Part shown: piece by piece, positions 37,139 to 45,526 of the stretch
Numbering within the stretch: the stretch's first letter is position 1
Layout of the letters: each line of letters starts with the position of its first letter
NCBI RefSeq assembly: GCF_005281475.1
Contig: NZ_CP040106.1
Location: 3,562,501-3,626,500, forward strand
DNA: 64,000 nt
Direction: 5' to 3'
Origin: Echinicola rosea
GTDB taxonomy: Bacteria; Bacteroidota; Bacteroidia; Cytophagales; Cyclobacteriaceae
The notes under the pieces: model-generated
The model's database searches: none
The model's input: the letters and a program-made list of their open reading frames with translations, nothing else
What the model was told of the DNA's origin: nothing
Made by a program: the position numbers and the translations under genes

Positions 37139-37900
37139 ATGTTTTTTTTGCTCGATAAATTAATTATTGCCTTGTTGAATCCTTTGCTATGGGCGATGGT
37201 GTTGTTGTTGGCTGGTTTAGGCTTTCGCAATCGCCAAATTAAAAACAGGTTTTGTTGGGCTGCTTTGGCCATTTTGGTCTTTTTTTCCAACCCGTTTATG
37301 TCCAAGCAGGTGTCGGAGATTTGGGAACATGAGATTCGGACAGCCAGGGAAGTGGAGTTAGGTCAGCGGCCAGTGGTCTTATTGGGTGGAATGGCAGAAT
37401 CATGGCCGGGTATGGACAGGCCTATATTTCTCAAAGGTGGTGACCGATTGATCGGAGCACTGGAGTTGCTTCAACATTCTGAGCAGAACATGCTCCTTAT
37501 AAGTGGCGGTGCTTTCTATAAACGAGATGTGCTGCCGGAGGCTAGTTTTATTAAATCATTTTTGACCAATCAAGACATGATTCCAAATCCTATTGTGGCG
37601 GAATCAACATCAACTAATACTGCACAAAATGCCCGTTATTGCCGTGAAATTTTCACGCGGCATGATTGGCCTATGGACATTGTTCTGGTGAGTTCTGCTT
37701 TTCATCTCTACAGGGCCAGAAAATGTTTTGAAAAGCAAGGTTTCCAGGTGGAGACCTTTGCCACGGATCCACTTGAAAGTAGGACTCCAAAGCCCATCAT
37801 CCATGCTTTTATTCCCAATCTTCAAAGTCTAATTACTTGGGAATACTTGTTTAAAGAATGGCTTGGAACGCTTTACTATTACTTAAAAGGGGAAATCTAA
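37139..37900 (+). CDS. YdcF/ElyC-family (DUF218) membrane protein
   Basis: A 253-residue protein with two N-terminal membrane segments (about residues 5-50) and a DUF218 domain: PVVLLGGMAESW, FLKGGDRLIGALELL, LLISGGAFYKRD, ESTSTNTAQNARYC and VSSAFHLYRARKCFEKQGF. ElyC in E. coli affects envelope integrity and lipid-carrier use; SanA/YdcF relatives have unclear roles. Its place inside an EPS operon, 20 bases after a glycosyltransferase, suggests a role in carrier-lipid or polysaccharide metabolism. Confidence 0.88.
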   Translation: MFFLLDKLIIALLNPLLWAMVLLLAGLGFRNRQIKNRFCWAALAILVFFSNPFMSKQVSEIWEHEIRTAREVELGQRPVVLLGGMAESWPGMDRPIFLKGGDRLIGALELLQHSEQNMLLISGGAFYKRDVLPEASFIKSFLTNQDMIPNPIVAESTSTNTAQNARYCREIFTRHDWPMDIVLVSSAFHLYRARKCFEKQGFQVETFATDPLESRTPKPIIHAFIPNLQSLITWEYLFKEWLGTLYYYLKGEI

Positions 37901-38083
37901 GCTGGTTTTGGTATGGAGGCAGTCATGAAGGATGACGGTTTGTTTAAATAGAGCAGGCTAATCCTTCAAAGTGGCCAGTCATACTGGATTTTCAAGCGAT
38001 CGACCATCTCATTTTACCTTCCTATTCGACAGGTGGGGCAATCTGAGTACTACTATTTCATCTTCCATTTTTACCACAACACC

Positions 38084-38839
38084 ATGAAAGTTTCTTTAGT
38101 TACTGCCTGCTATAATTCAGCAGACACCTTGCAAGATACCATTGACAGCATATGTCGCCAGTTGTACGATGATATTGAATATATCGTTGTTGATGGAGGC
38201 TCCACGGACGGTACCTTGGAGATTATCCAACGGAATGCCAATTGTATAGACTATTGGATTTCAGAACCTGATAATGGTCTTTATGATGCCATGAATAAAG
38301 GGATTCGTGCTGCCACAGGAGATGTGGTTGGGATTATTAATTCAGATGATTTTTATCATCGAGATGATGCAATTTCCAGGGTCGTAGATTGTTTTGAGCG
38401 TACTGGTAAGGATTGTGTTTATGCTGATGTCCGATTTGTTTCACCAGAAAATTTGGAAAAAACGGTTAGGTATTATTCCTCTAAGCGTTTTCATCATGGG
38501 TTGTTTAAAAAGGGCTTAATGCCTGCCCATCCGACATTTTTTACCTATAAGAAATACTTTGATGAACTGGGGTATTACAGGACTGACTATCGGATTGCTG
38601 CAGATTTTGAATTGCTATTACGCTATTTGTACAAATATGGGCTGACCTACGCTTATATGCCTGTAGATCTGATCAAGATGCGTACGGGTGGGGTAAGTAC
38701 CCAATACCTAAAGAATAATTGGACCATCAATCGGGAAAACTTGAAAGCATGTAGAGATCATGGGCTATACACCAATTATTTCCATTTGTATTCCCGTTAT
38801 TTTAATAAAGTTTTTGAGTTTGTTCCGACCATGTGGTGA
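38084..38839 (+). CDS. Glycosyltransferase family 2 (WcaE-like)
   Basis: Start at ATG 38084 (MKVSLVTACYNSADTL), giving 251 residues; the frame is open further up but the extra residues do not resemble the family. Motifs: YIVVDGGSTDGTLEII, DNGLYDAMNKGIRAATGD and INSDDFYH, typical of colanic-acid-type GT2 enzymes. It should add a sugar during repeat-unit assembly. The 183-base gap before it suggests its own transcription start or a looser link to the upstream operon. Confidence 0.92.
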   Translation: MKVSLVTACYNSADTLQDTIDSICRQLYDDIEYIVVDGGSTDGTLEIIQRNANCIDYWISEPDNGLYDAMNKGIRAATGDVVGIINSDDFYHRDDAISRVVDCFERTGKDCVYADVRFVSPENLEKTVRYYSSKRFHHGLFKKGLMPAHPTFFTYKKYFDELGYYRTDYRIAADFELLLRYLYKYGLTYAYMPVDLIKMRTGGVSTQYLKNNWTINRENLKACRDHGLYTNYFHLYSRYFNKVFEFVPTMW

Positions 38840-39294
38840 TGTGATAAATTGAATAAAATACAATGTTATGTTGAGTTATTCAGATTGGATAAAAGAATGG
38901 TTGCAATGATTACGGAAAACTCACTTCTCATATATGAAATACTTTTATTGATTTAATTTTCAATATTTTATTAATTAAATACCAATTAAATATTGTTGAA
39001 CCTATATAATAATATTAATTTTAGGAAAGTTTTGACATTCGTAATTCATTAAGTTGAATTTTTGCAGGTGATTTCGCTGAATATGTAGTTATTGAAATAG
39101 TTATATATCAGCAATGAATTTTAAAATGAGGTTCAATAGGTGTTTACCGTAAACCATTGACATGTTTTTGTATGTGTATCTATACGGTCGGATCAATTCA
39201 ATAAAAAGTCAAAAGGTCTTACTTAAAATAAAACTTCAAGATCAATTATATAGACAGTAATAATCCTTTTTCTAACATCAAAACCATTAATACA
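38840..39294. other. AT-rich intergenic region
   Basis: No gene seen. Only a short imperfect inverted repeat (CAATATTT...AAATATTG, about 38961-38995) is visible. It probably contains the promoter of the downstream lipoprotein gene. Confidence 0.4.
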
Positions 39295-40377
39295 ATGAAA
39301 ATGAAGCAAAATCAAAGACTTGGACTAACGGGGCTTTGTTTCCTGTTTGTTCTATTGTTCATGACGAATTGTGGAACCAAAGAAATGGAATCCACGGATC
39401 CTTATCAGTTCCAAGAAGAGGAATTTGAAGCGGTTCCTGATGTTCCCGATGTAGCCGATCCAGAGCCTGAAGTGGTAGAGCCAGAAATCGGTGATGTGGT
39501 GACCTCTCCAGGTACATCTGCTGTTATCGACGAATTGGGTAATGTCAATGGAGAGAGTGATATTGATGCAGAGACCAAAAGCAACCTTGAAGATATCCTG
39601 GAATTCTCAAATGGTTTGTCTGCAAACTTTAAGTCAAAAGCCGAAAATTTAAGTGAATCGGATATCGATGCGATTTTTGATCCAGCAAACGAGCTTTCCA
39701 ATGATTATAGTGAAGTTCTTAGTGCGTTGGAAAATGTCTCTCCCGAACTGTTAGGTTTATTGCCAAAAATCAATTACACTGATGATTATGAGGCGATGAA
39801 TACTGAAATAGCATTCCCTGAGGAAGGTCAGCTTCGGGTGACTGTCCCAGAAGAAGCGACCCAGCGAACTAACAATGTGTATGGTCCTTGTACGGCTGCT
39901 GCTCTAAAGGCTTATGACAAGAAAATAGAAAAACTAAAAAAGCAGCGGGACAAAGCCATGGAGAAGGCCCAGAAGAATTATGAAAGACGTCTGGATGAGG
40001 CTGAGGATAGATTTGAGTCCAGATCTGATATGTTGGATGAAAAGTACCATGAAAAATTGGCTACCGTAAAAATCACCGTTCTGGCTTTATATGGCGTGGC
40101 AGATCAGGTCTCCAGTTTCAGTCCAGAGCTTGGTGCTGTTTTAAAATACTTTACCATCATTTACGGTGTATATGCAAGGCAACAAGTTGACGCTTGGTAC
40201 AACGAAGGTAAGCTGTTGTTGAAATATAAGTTTACGGAGGAAAAACTGGCCGCATTGGAAGCGCGTGATAAGTGCATTGAAGAAATTTTGATTGAGTACG
40301 ATAAGTGTGTAGATAAGGCCAATGAAGTATTGAAAGATGCTTTGGCAGCTTGTCATGATCAAGGAGCAGGAAATTAA
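39295..40377 (+). CDS. Lipoprotein with charged coiled coil, unknown function
   Basis: A 360-residue protein with a signal peptide and lipobox ending FMTNC (about Cys26). The next 60 residues are acidic and rich in Pro-Glu-Val (DVPDVADPEPEVVEPEIGD), then a helical region, then a strongly charged coiled coil (about residues 208-262, KKIEKLKKQRDKAMEKAQK). The C-terminal part has three Cys residues and a hydrophobic stretch. No family recognised. It lies between glycosyltransferase and outer-membrane protein genes of the EPS locus, so a structural or assembly role in polysaccharide secretion is possible. Confidence 0.75.
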   Translation: MKMKQNQRLGLTGLCFLFVLLFMTNCGTKEMESTDPYQFQEEEFEAVPDVPDVADPEPEVVEPEIGDVVTSPGTSAVIDELGNVNGESDIDAETKSNLEDILEFSNGLSANFKSKAENLSESDIDAIFDPANELSNDYSEVLSALENVSPELLGLLPKINYTDDYEAMNTEIAFPEEGQLRVTVPEEATQRTNNVYGPCTAAALKAYDKKIEKLKKQRDKAMEKAQKNYERRLDEAEDRFESRSDMLDEKYHEKLATVKITVLALYGVADQVSSFSPELGAVLKYFTIIYGVYARQQVDAWYNEGKLLLKYKFTEEKLAALEARDKCIEEILIEYDKCVDKANEVLKDALAACHDQGAGN

Positions 40378-40702
40378 TTCACCATCCCGCTAGTGGATAA
40401 GATGTTTTGATATGGATAAAGCTGTATTGCCGATGGAGGTGCGGGGAGATTGCTCTCTGCTCTCCTTCGGTAATTTTTTATCGGATTTATCAAATATCAT
40501 GTCCACAACAAAACCAATTTTTGAATCATGTACATCCTATCCTTTTGATTACAAGGAGCAATCCATGTAGTGATAGTTTTAGTTCTTTTTGCATTTTAAG
40601 TTTGATTCTCAAGGGGGAATGTTCATAGTCCCTTGAATAAAAAAATATTTACGGTAATTCCTTCTACACGAGAAGGGCAATGACGATTGTCGTCTTAGAT
40701 CA
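40378..40702. other. Intergenic region
   Basis: No supported gene. A 73-codon open frame inside (40407-40628) has no signal, no homology that I recognise and unusual composition. Confidence 0.4.
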
Positions 40703-41383
40703 ATGAGAAAAACCACGCTTTTAATTGCCTTGTTATGGGGCATGACAAGCCCCTTATATGCCCAAATAGAGTTTAATAATTTGGGAATTGGCTTGACCTA
40801 TTGGCATAGAAATTATAGTGGAATGGATGAAAGAGGCTTCCTGCCCAATTATCCGGGCGAAGGAGGTTTTTCTAAAGGTGCTGTTATGCCAAGTGTAAGT
40901 GGAGAATTGACCCTTACTGATAAATTTGCGCTTGACGGTAGGGTTGGTTTTTGGAGAGGAAATTATTCTGGAGAAACCCTGTTTTCTGATGGGAGGACAC
41001 TTTCTGGAAAAAACAGGCAGACAATCATTCCGATATCCCTTGGCTTAATGTATGTCAAAGACGACATTGATTATGGGAATGTCCGTGTTTTTGGAGGGAT
41101 TGGGGCCAACCAATACCTGATTCATAACGATGTCAAAATGACTTATGGAAATGGAGAGGGAACCACCTATGGGCAATCCCAAACCGCGATAAGGTATGGC
41201 TATTACGCCAAATTAGGCATGGAATACTTTCTTACTTATTACATTTCCGTGGGATTTGACCTTCGCTATAATGGTGGAAAATACCAGCAGCAAGGGGTGA
41301 ATACAGAAGAAGTCTATCAGGTGGATATAAAAGGCCCGGAAGCAGGTTTTTCGCTACATATCCACTTTGATGATGAATATTAA
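40703..41383 (+). CDS. Outer-membrane beta-barrel (porin-like) protein
   Basis: A 226-residue protein with a signal peptide (MRKTTLLIALLWGMTSPLYA) and alternating hydrophobic/polar strands typical of small 8- to 10-stranded barrels (for example SGELTLTDKFALDGRVGFW and YYISVGFDLRYNGGKY), ending in an acidic DDEY rather than Phe. It resembles the OmpA-like/outer membrane beta-barrel domain class. Only 6 bases, in the same frame, separate its stop from the first possible start of the YjbH-like gene, so they are co-expressed. Confidence 0.8.
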   Translation: MRKTTLLIALLWGMTSPLYAQIEFNNLGIGLTYWHRNYSGMDERGFLPNYPGEGGFSKGAVMPSVSGELTLTDKFALDGRVGFWRGNYSGETLFSDGRTLSGKNRQTIIPISLGLMYVKDDIDYGNVRVFGGIGANQYLIHNDVKMTYGNGEGTTYGQSQTAIRYGYYAKLGMEYFLTYYISVGFDLRYNGGKYQQQGVNTEEVYQVDIKGPEAGFSLHIHFDDEY

Positions 41384-41389
41384 AACCAA

Positions 41390-42229
41390 TTGTTTCATTC
41401 CGACGAGATATTTTTGAAACAGGCTATAACACATCTGCTAGGTTTGTTTTTGGTGCTGATATTGGGCTATCAACAGGCCGTAGCCCAAATCAACTTTATA
41501 GGAAAGCCAGGATATATGACCACTCCTTCAGCAGCATGGGATGAGGATAGGCGCTTAGGGCTGTCCTTCGGGTATGTTCCCAGAAACCATTCCAAGGACA
41601 TCAATCCTGGTGCTAATACACCGGTTGATTTGAATACGCTGAATTTTTATAATGTAAGGGCGGGGATTACCCGTTTCATGGAGATCAACTTTACGGTTAC
41701 GTACAGGCCTTTGCTCCCTGATCAGATTGGTATAGGAGATAGGCAAGTGGATTTTCGATTTCACCTGTTACGAGAAAAAAAATACCGCCCTTCGCTGGTG
41801 CTAGGGATAACACCTCCGGGATCTGCGGCGCCATTTATGTCCCAGGATTACTTGGTGGCTACCAAGAATATTGAGGCGGGAATTTTGGATTTTCAGTTTA
41901 GTGTTGGGTATGGATCACCTTATGTCATAAAGAAAAATAGGGGAGAGGACTCTTCCACTTGGGTGATTGCACTAAAGGAGAAATTCTATAATTCACGCTA
42001 CCTAGTTGGTTTTTTTGGAGGAATGGAAGTAAAACCCGTGGAATGGGGAGGCGTCATGGTAGAGTACAATACCAGCACCATAAACGCCGGTGCCTTTATA
42101 GATGTAAAAGATTGGCTGACCTTTAGTGCTTACACCTTTGAGGGGAAGTCCTGGGCCTTCAATGTCGCATTGCAGTTTGGGCTGGATTTCAAACCTAAAG
42201 AGCTTAGGGCTTATGAGAAGAATCACTGA
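41390..42229 (+). CDS. YjbH-like outer-membrane protein, N-terminal half
   Basis: Outer-membrane protein related to the N-terminal barrel of YjbH, implicated in EPS production in E. coli. Signature GYMTTPSAAWDEDRRLGLSFG follows a signal peptide ending AVAQ (written as two parts: GYMTTPSAAW, DEDRRLGLSFG). There is no ATG before the signal; start is a TTG, either 41390 or 41414 (the latter gives a compact signal MKQAITHLLGLFLVL). It is in the same frame as the preceding gene, separated by a single TAA and two codons. About 280 residues, much shorter than full YjbH (about 700). The missing part is the next gene. Confidence 0.72.
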   Translation: MFHSDEIFLKQAITHLLGLFLVLILGYQQAVAQINFIGKPGYMTTPSAAWDEDRRLGLSFGYVPRNHSKDINPGANTPVDLNTLNFYNVRAGITRFMEINFTVTYRPLLPDQIGIGDRQVDFRFHLLREKKYRPSLVLGITPPGSAAPFMSQDYLVATKNIEAGILDFQFSVGYGSPYVIKKNRGEDSSTWVIALKEKFYNSRYLVGFFGGMEVKPVEWGGVMVEYNTSTINAGAFIDVKDWLTFSAYTFEGKSWAFNVALQFGLDFKPKELRAYEKNH

Positions 42230-43364
42230 TGTTTTTTTAACGCTGCTGTTGGTGTTTTTAGCAGGAGGGACAATTTTACGAGCTCAAGGTGTGATGGATC
42301 CGGGTACATTGGAAGAGGCCTTGTACCGATATGGGTTTGAGCAAATACATATCAGGGAGGTTGAAGATAGTTTGGAGGTGTTTTTTGAACATCGGAATTT
42401 TCGAAATCCCAAGCAAAGCATGGCTTTTGCGAAACGAATAATAGAGGACACAGGATCGGACAAACCACTGATTCTGATACCTTCATATCATAACCAACCG
42501 ATGGGAGCTTATGCTGGGAATCAAGGTTCCTTTCGACAATTAGACGTTGAACAATGGGGTTACTTTAAAAAGAACAACACCAAAATGGGTGGCTACCGTT
42601 TTCATTTTAGGATTATGCCTGAAGTGTCAGCCCGTTTTGGATATTACGAACGGCCGGTCCAGGCCAAGACCAATATCATCATCGATACCCGAATTTATCT
42701 TTTGCCTGGCTTGAGTGTTCAGACGGGGGTACTTTTTCCCATCCAAAATTCACTGGACAATCAGGACATGCTGCCAAAGCTGGCTCCAAGCCAGTTGACA
42801 TATTTTAGACACTTTATGGCTGACCACTATTTTATGGCGAGTGCAGGAACATTTTTTTCCAACCGCTATGGAGCAGATTTTCAGTATAGATATGCCCCCT
42901 TGGAAAGTCGGTGGAGTGTGGGGGTAGAAGTCGCTTACACGGGGTTTTATTACCTACAATCCAGCCAGTTTTATATGGAAAATCCAAATGATTGGATGCT
43001 CATCGGAGATGTGGAATACCGTACTCCTATAGAGGACGTAAGCCTAAAACTAAGCGGAGGGCAATTTTTGTATAAAGATAGAGGTGCAAGGCTGGACATG
43101 ATCAAACAATTTGGAAATGTAGATATAGGGGTTTTTGGGGCGCTTTCAAAAGCCGGAAATACCATTGGTTTTCAGTTTGCATTCCCATTGTACCCAGGAA
43201 AGATATTACGCGGAAAGAAGCTAGAGTTAAGGACGACAGAAGAATTCAGGTGGGAATACAATTATCACAATGAGAATTCCATCGTTCAAGGTTTTAGAAC
43301 AGGTACACCCAAATTAACCGATATATCAAGGCAGTATAATGGTAGGTTTATCAGGGGGTACTGA
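42213..43364 (+). CDS. YjbH-like outer-membrane protein, C-terminal half
   Basis: Start at ATG 42213 (MRRITDVFLTLLLVF), with its own signal peptide ending RAQ, overlapping the upstream gene by 17 bases. The 383-residue protein begins with a small alpha/beta module (TLEEALYRYGFEQIHIREVE, then LEVFFEHRNFRNP and a helix AFAKRIIED) similar to the central YjbH repeat, followed by a beta-barrel (YFRHFMADHYFMASAGTFF). Together the two genes appear to correspond to one YjbH. Because each has a signal peptide, this is a real split, not a frameshift. Confidence 0.7.
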   Translation: MRRITDVFLTLLLVFLAGGTILRAQGVMDPGTLEEALYRYGFEQIHIREVEDSLEVFFEHRNFRNPKQSMAFAKRIIEDTGSDKPLILIPSYHNQPMGAYAGNQGSFRQLDVEQWGYFKKNNTKMGGYRFHFRIMPEVSARFGYYERPVQAKTNIIIDTRIYLLPGLSVQTGVLFPIQNSLDNQDMLPKLAPSQLTYFRHFMADHYFMASAGTFFSNRYGADFQYRYAPLESRWSVGVEVAYTGFYYLQSSQFYMENPNDWMLIGDVEYRTPIEDVSLKLSGGQFLYKDRGARLDMIKQFGNVDIGVFGALSKAGNTIGFQFAFPLYPGKILRGKKLELRTTEEFRWEYNYHNENSIVQGFRTGTPKLTDISRQYNGRFIRGY

Positions 43365-43457
43365 TAGGCTGCTTTTAGAAATGGTTTTGGGAGTAGGTAG
43401 TAAGTTTTTATAAATCAATTATATACAGTTGTACAGTAGTTTTTAAACGCTCTTCAC

Positions 43458-44606
43458 ATGCAAGTAGTTTTGACCCTAATTTTATCTTTTACAGTTGGAT
43501 TGATGGTAATCCCCATGGTTATTTTATGGATCAAGAAGAAAAATATTCTGGATTTGCCCGGTGGACGAAAGATCCACAAACGCTCAGTACCCTCCATGGG
43601 AGGGATAGGCATTATGATCGCTTTCTTTGCGGGAATACTAGGAAGCCTGTCTGCTAGTGATTATTCCCAATACACTTATGTTTTTTGTGCCGTCCTGGTT
43701 CTGACAATGATCGGTTTTTGGGATGACAGAAAAGATATGAGGGCCAGTCATAAGTTAATTGGACAGTTGTTTGCTTTCTTTCTGGTGGTGGTATTGGGGG
43801 ATATTCGAATAGAGAGTTTTTATGGATTTTTGGGGATTTATGCATTACCCATTTCCGTTAGTTATGCGTTGTCCATATTTATGCTAGTAGGACTAACCAA
43901 TGCTTATAACTTAATTGATGGTCTTGATGGTTTAGCGGGGACATTGGGGGCTATATCCTGTGGTTTTTTGGGCGTCTGGTTTATGTATGCAGGGTATGCT
44001 GTTGAAGGGATTATCTGTTTGGGCATGCTGGGAAGTTTGATGGCTTTTTTGATTTATAATTGGCATCCAGCAAAGGTTTTTATGGGAGATACGGGTTCGT
44101 TGCCCATAGGGTGTTTTATCGCGGTTTTTGCACTACTCTTTATTCGTGAAAATGGGGAAATGCATCCTTCTGCAGTGTATAAGTTTCATGCGCCCATTAC
44201 CGCTGGGCTTTCTCTTATGGTGATTTGTAGCTACGATACGTTAAGGGTGTTTTTAAGAAGGATAAGGAGGGGAAAATCACCCTTTACACCGGATAAGTCG
44301 CATGTCCATCATTTTCTAATGAGAATGGGACATGGTCATGATCAAGTGGCCATGTTCCTAGGGGCTATTAAATTGCTCTTTTTGGGCATGGTCATCATGT
44401 GCAGTGGGTTAAATGAGCATTTGATGTTTCCCTTTGTGGTGGGCTTGACCATCGCCTTTGGCAGTTTGATCAATGTGGTAACACTGAAAAGGATGCGTGC
44501 CAAAGTCAGAAAATCTCCCCCCATTTCACAGCGATATCCCATCAAGCCAACTGCCACGATAAAATCTAAGTCCACCTGGGAGGACGAACCAGTGCTGGAA
44601 AGCTAA
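43458..44606 (+). CDS. WecA-type undecaprenyl-phosphate sugar-1-phosphate transferase
   Basis: Integral membrane enzyme of the MraY/WecA family (382 residues, about 11 membrane segments) that starts repeat-unit synthesis by linking a HexNAc-1-phosphate to the lipid carrier. Seen: DLPGGRKIHKRSVPSMGG, DDRKDMRASHKLIGQL (catalytic Asp-Asp), NAYNLIDGLDGLAG, FMGDTGSLPIG and the C-terminal HVHHFLMRMGHGHDQ histidine motif. A basic tail follows. As the last gene of the EPS locus it supplies the initiating step for the Wzx/Wzy pathway. Confidence 0.94.
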   Translation: MQVVLTLILSFTVGLMVIPMVILWIKKKNILDLPGGRKIHKRSVPSMGGIGIMIAFFAGILGSLSASDYSQYTYVFCAVLVLTMIGFWDDRKDMRASHKLIGQLFAFFLVVVLGDIRIESFYGFLGIYALPISVSYALSIFMLVGLTNAYNLIDGLDGLAGTLGAISCGFLGVWFMYAGYAVEGIICLGMLGSLMAFLIYNWHPAKVFMGDTGSLPIGCFIAVFALLFIRENGEMHPSAVYKFHAPITAGLSLMVICSYDTLRVFLRRIRRGKSPFTPDKSHVHHFLMRMGHGHDQVAMFLGAIKLLFLGMVIMCSGLNEHLMFPFVVGLTIAFGSLINVVTLKRMRAKVRKSPPISQRYPIKPTATIKSKSTWEDEPVLES

Positions 44607-44646
44607 CGGACTTTCTATCCGTGTAAAGTGAAAGAAATATAATTGG

Positions 44647-45411
44647 TCAGTCCCAGATTCCGTTTGATTTGGTAAGGATCTGCGGATGACCGTCTGTTAT
44701 CAGAATAGTATGTTCATGCTGTGTGACAAAACCGCCTTTGTCTCCTACCAGTGTCCAACCATCACTGAGGGTGTCGGCGTAGTTTGAATTGGTGGAAATG
44801 AATGTTTCTACCGCTACAGTTGAGTTTTTCTTAAAGCGTTCCTTGTTGCTTTTTACCCCAAAATTTAGAATGTCATCTGGCTTTTCATGGAGACTTTTTC
44901 CCACGCCATGACCTGCAAGGTTTTTGATCACCTTATAGCCTCTCTTTTTGGCTTCACGCTCTATCAAAAAGCCGATATCGGCTATTTTTACCCCACCTTT
45001 GATATTGGAAATGGCCTTTTTAAGAATCTCCTTGGAAGCATCGACGAGAGGTTGGTGATGATAAATGTCTCGGCCCAGGACAAATGATCCCCCATTATCC
45101 GACCAAAAACCGCCCAGTTCTGCAGATACATCTATATTGATCAAATCCCCTTCTTTTAGCACCTTGGTAGTGGAAGGTACCCCATGGGCTGCTTCCTTGT
45201 TTATGCTGATGCAGGTGAATCCTGGGAAGCCATACGTTTCATAAGGAGCTGACTTTGCACCGAATTCCTTTAGGATAGCACCGCCATATTCGTCAAGCTC
45301 TTTTGTAGTCATTCCCGGTTGGGCATATTGGCGCATTGATTTTAGCGTTGTTCCTACGGCTTCACTGGCGCGTTGCATTCCTTGTAATTCAGCTTCTTGG
45401 GTGATGGACAT
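44647..45411 (-). CDS. map: Methionine aminopeptidase, type I
   Basis: Removes N-terminal methionine from new proteins; cytoplasmic dinuclear metalloenzyme. The 254-residue protein shows ISINKEAAHGVPS (His), NIDVSAELGGFWSDNGGSFV (Asp ligands), AGHGVGKSLHEKP (His), VAVETFIS (Glu) and QHEHTILIT (Glu). Length is standard. Usual neighbours (secY, infA) are absent, so this may be a second copy; E at VETFIS followed by Asn-rich residues rather than Glu-Pro is a small departure from the canonical EP motif. Confidence 0.93.
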   Translation of the reverse strand: MSITQEAELQGMQRASEAVGTTLKSMRQYAQPGMTTKELDEYGGAILKEFGAKSAPYETYGFPGFTCISINKEAAHGVPSTTKVLKEGDLINIDVSAELGGFWSDNGGSFVLGRDIYHHQPLVDASKEILKKAISNIKGGVKIADIGFLIEREAKKRGYKVIKNLAGHGVGKSLHEKPDDILNFGVKSNKERFKKNSTVAVETFISTNSNYADTLSDGWTLVGDKGGFVTQHEHTILITDGHPQILTKSNGIWD

Positions 45412-45458
45412 GGTTTCCTTTTTTTTTGATAGCTAACGTAATTCAAAACAAAAATAAC

Positions 45459-45498
45459 AAAAAAAGAGGTTGCACCATTGATTTTGGATGCAACCTCT
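45459..45498 (-). terminator. Rho-independent terminator of the SulP gene
   Basis: Minus strand: stem AGAGGTTGCA / TGCAACCTCT around a 14-base loop, then a run of T. Lies 29 bases after the SulP stop. Confidence 0.88.
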
Positions 45499-45526
45499 TC
45501 TGTAAATGATCAACTTTGATGCCTAC

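Noticed and set aside
40407..40628. 73-codon frame between the lipoprotein and porin-like genes
   Set aside because: Unusual Cys/Ile-rich composition, no upstream signals, no family.
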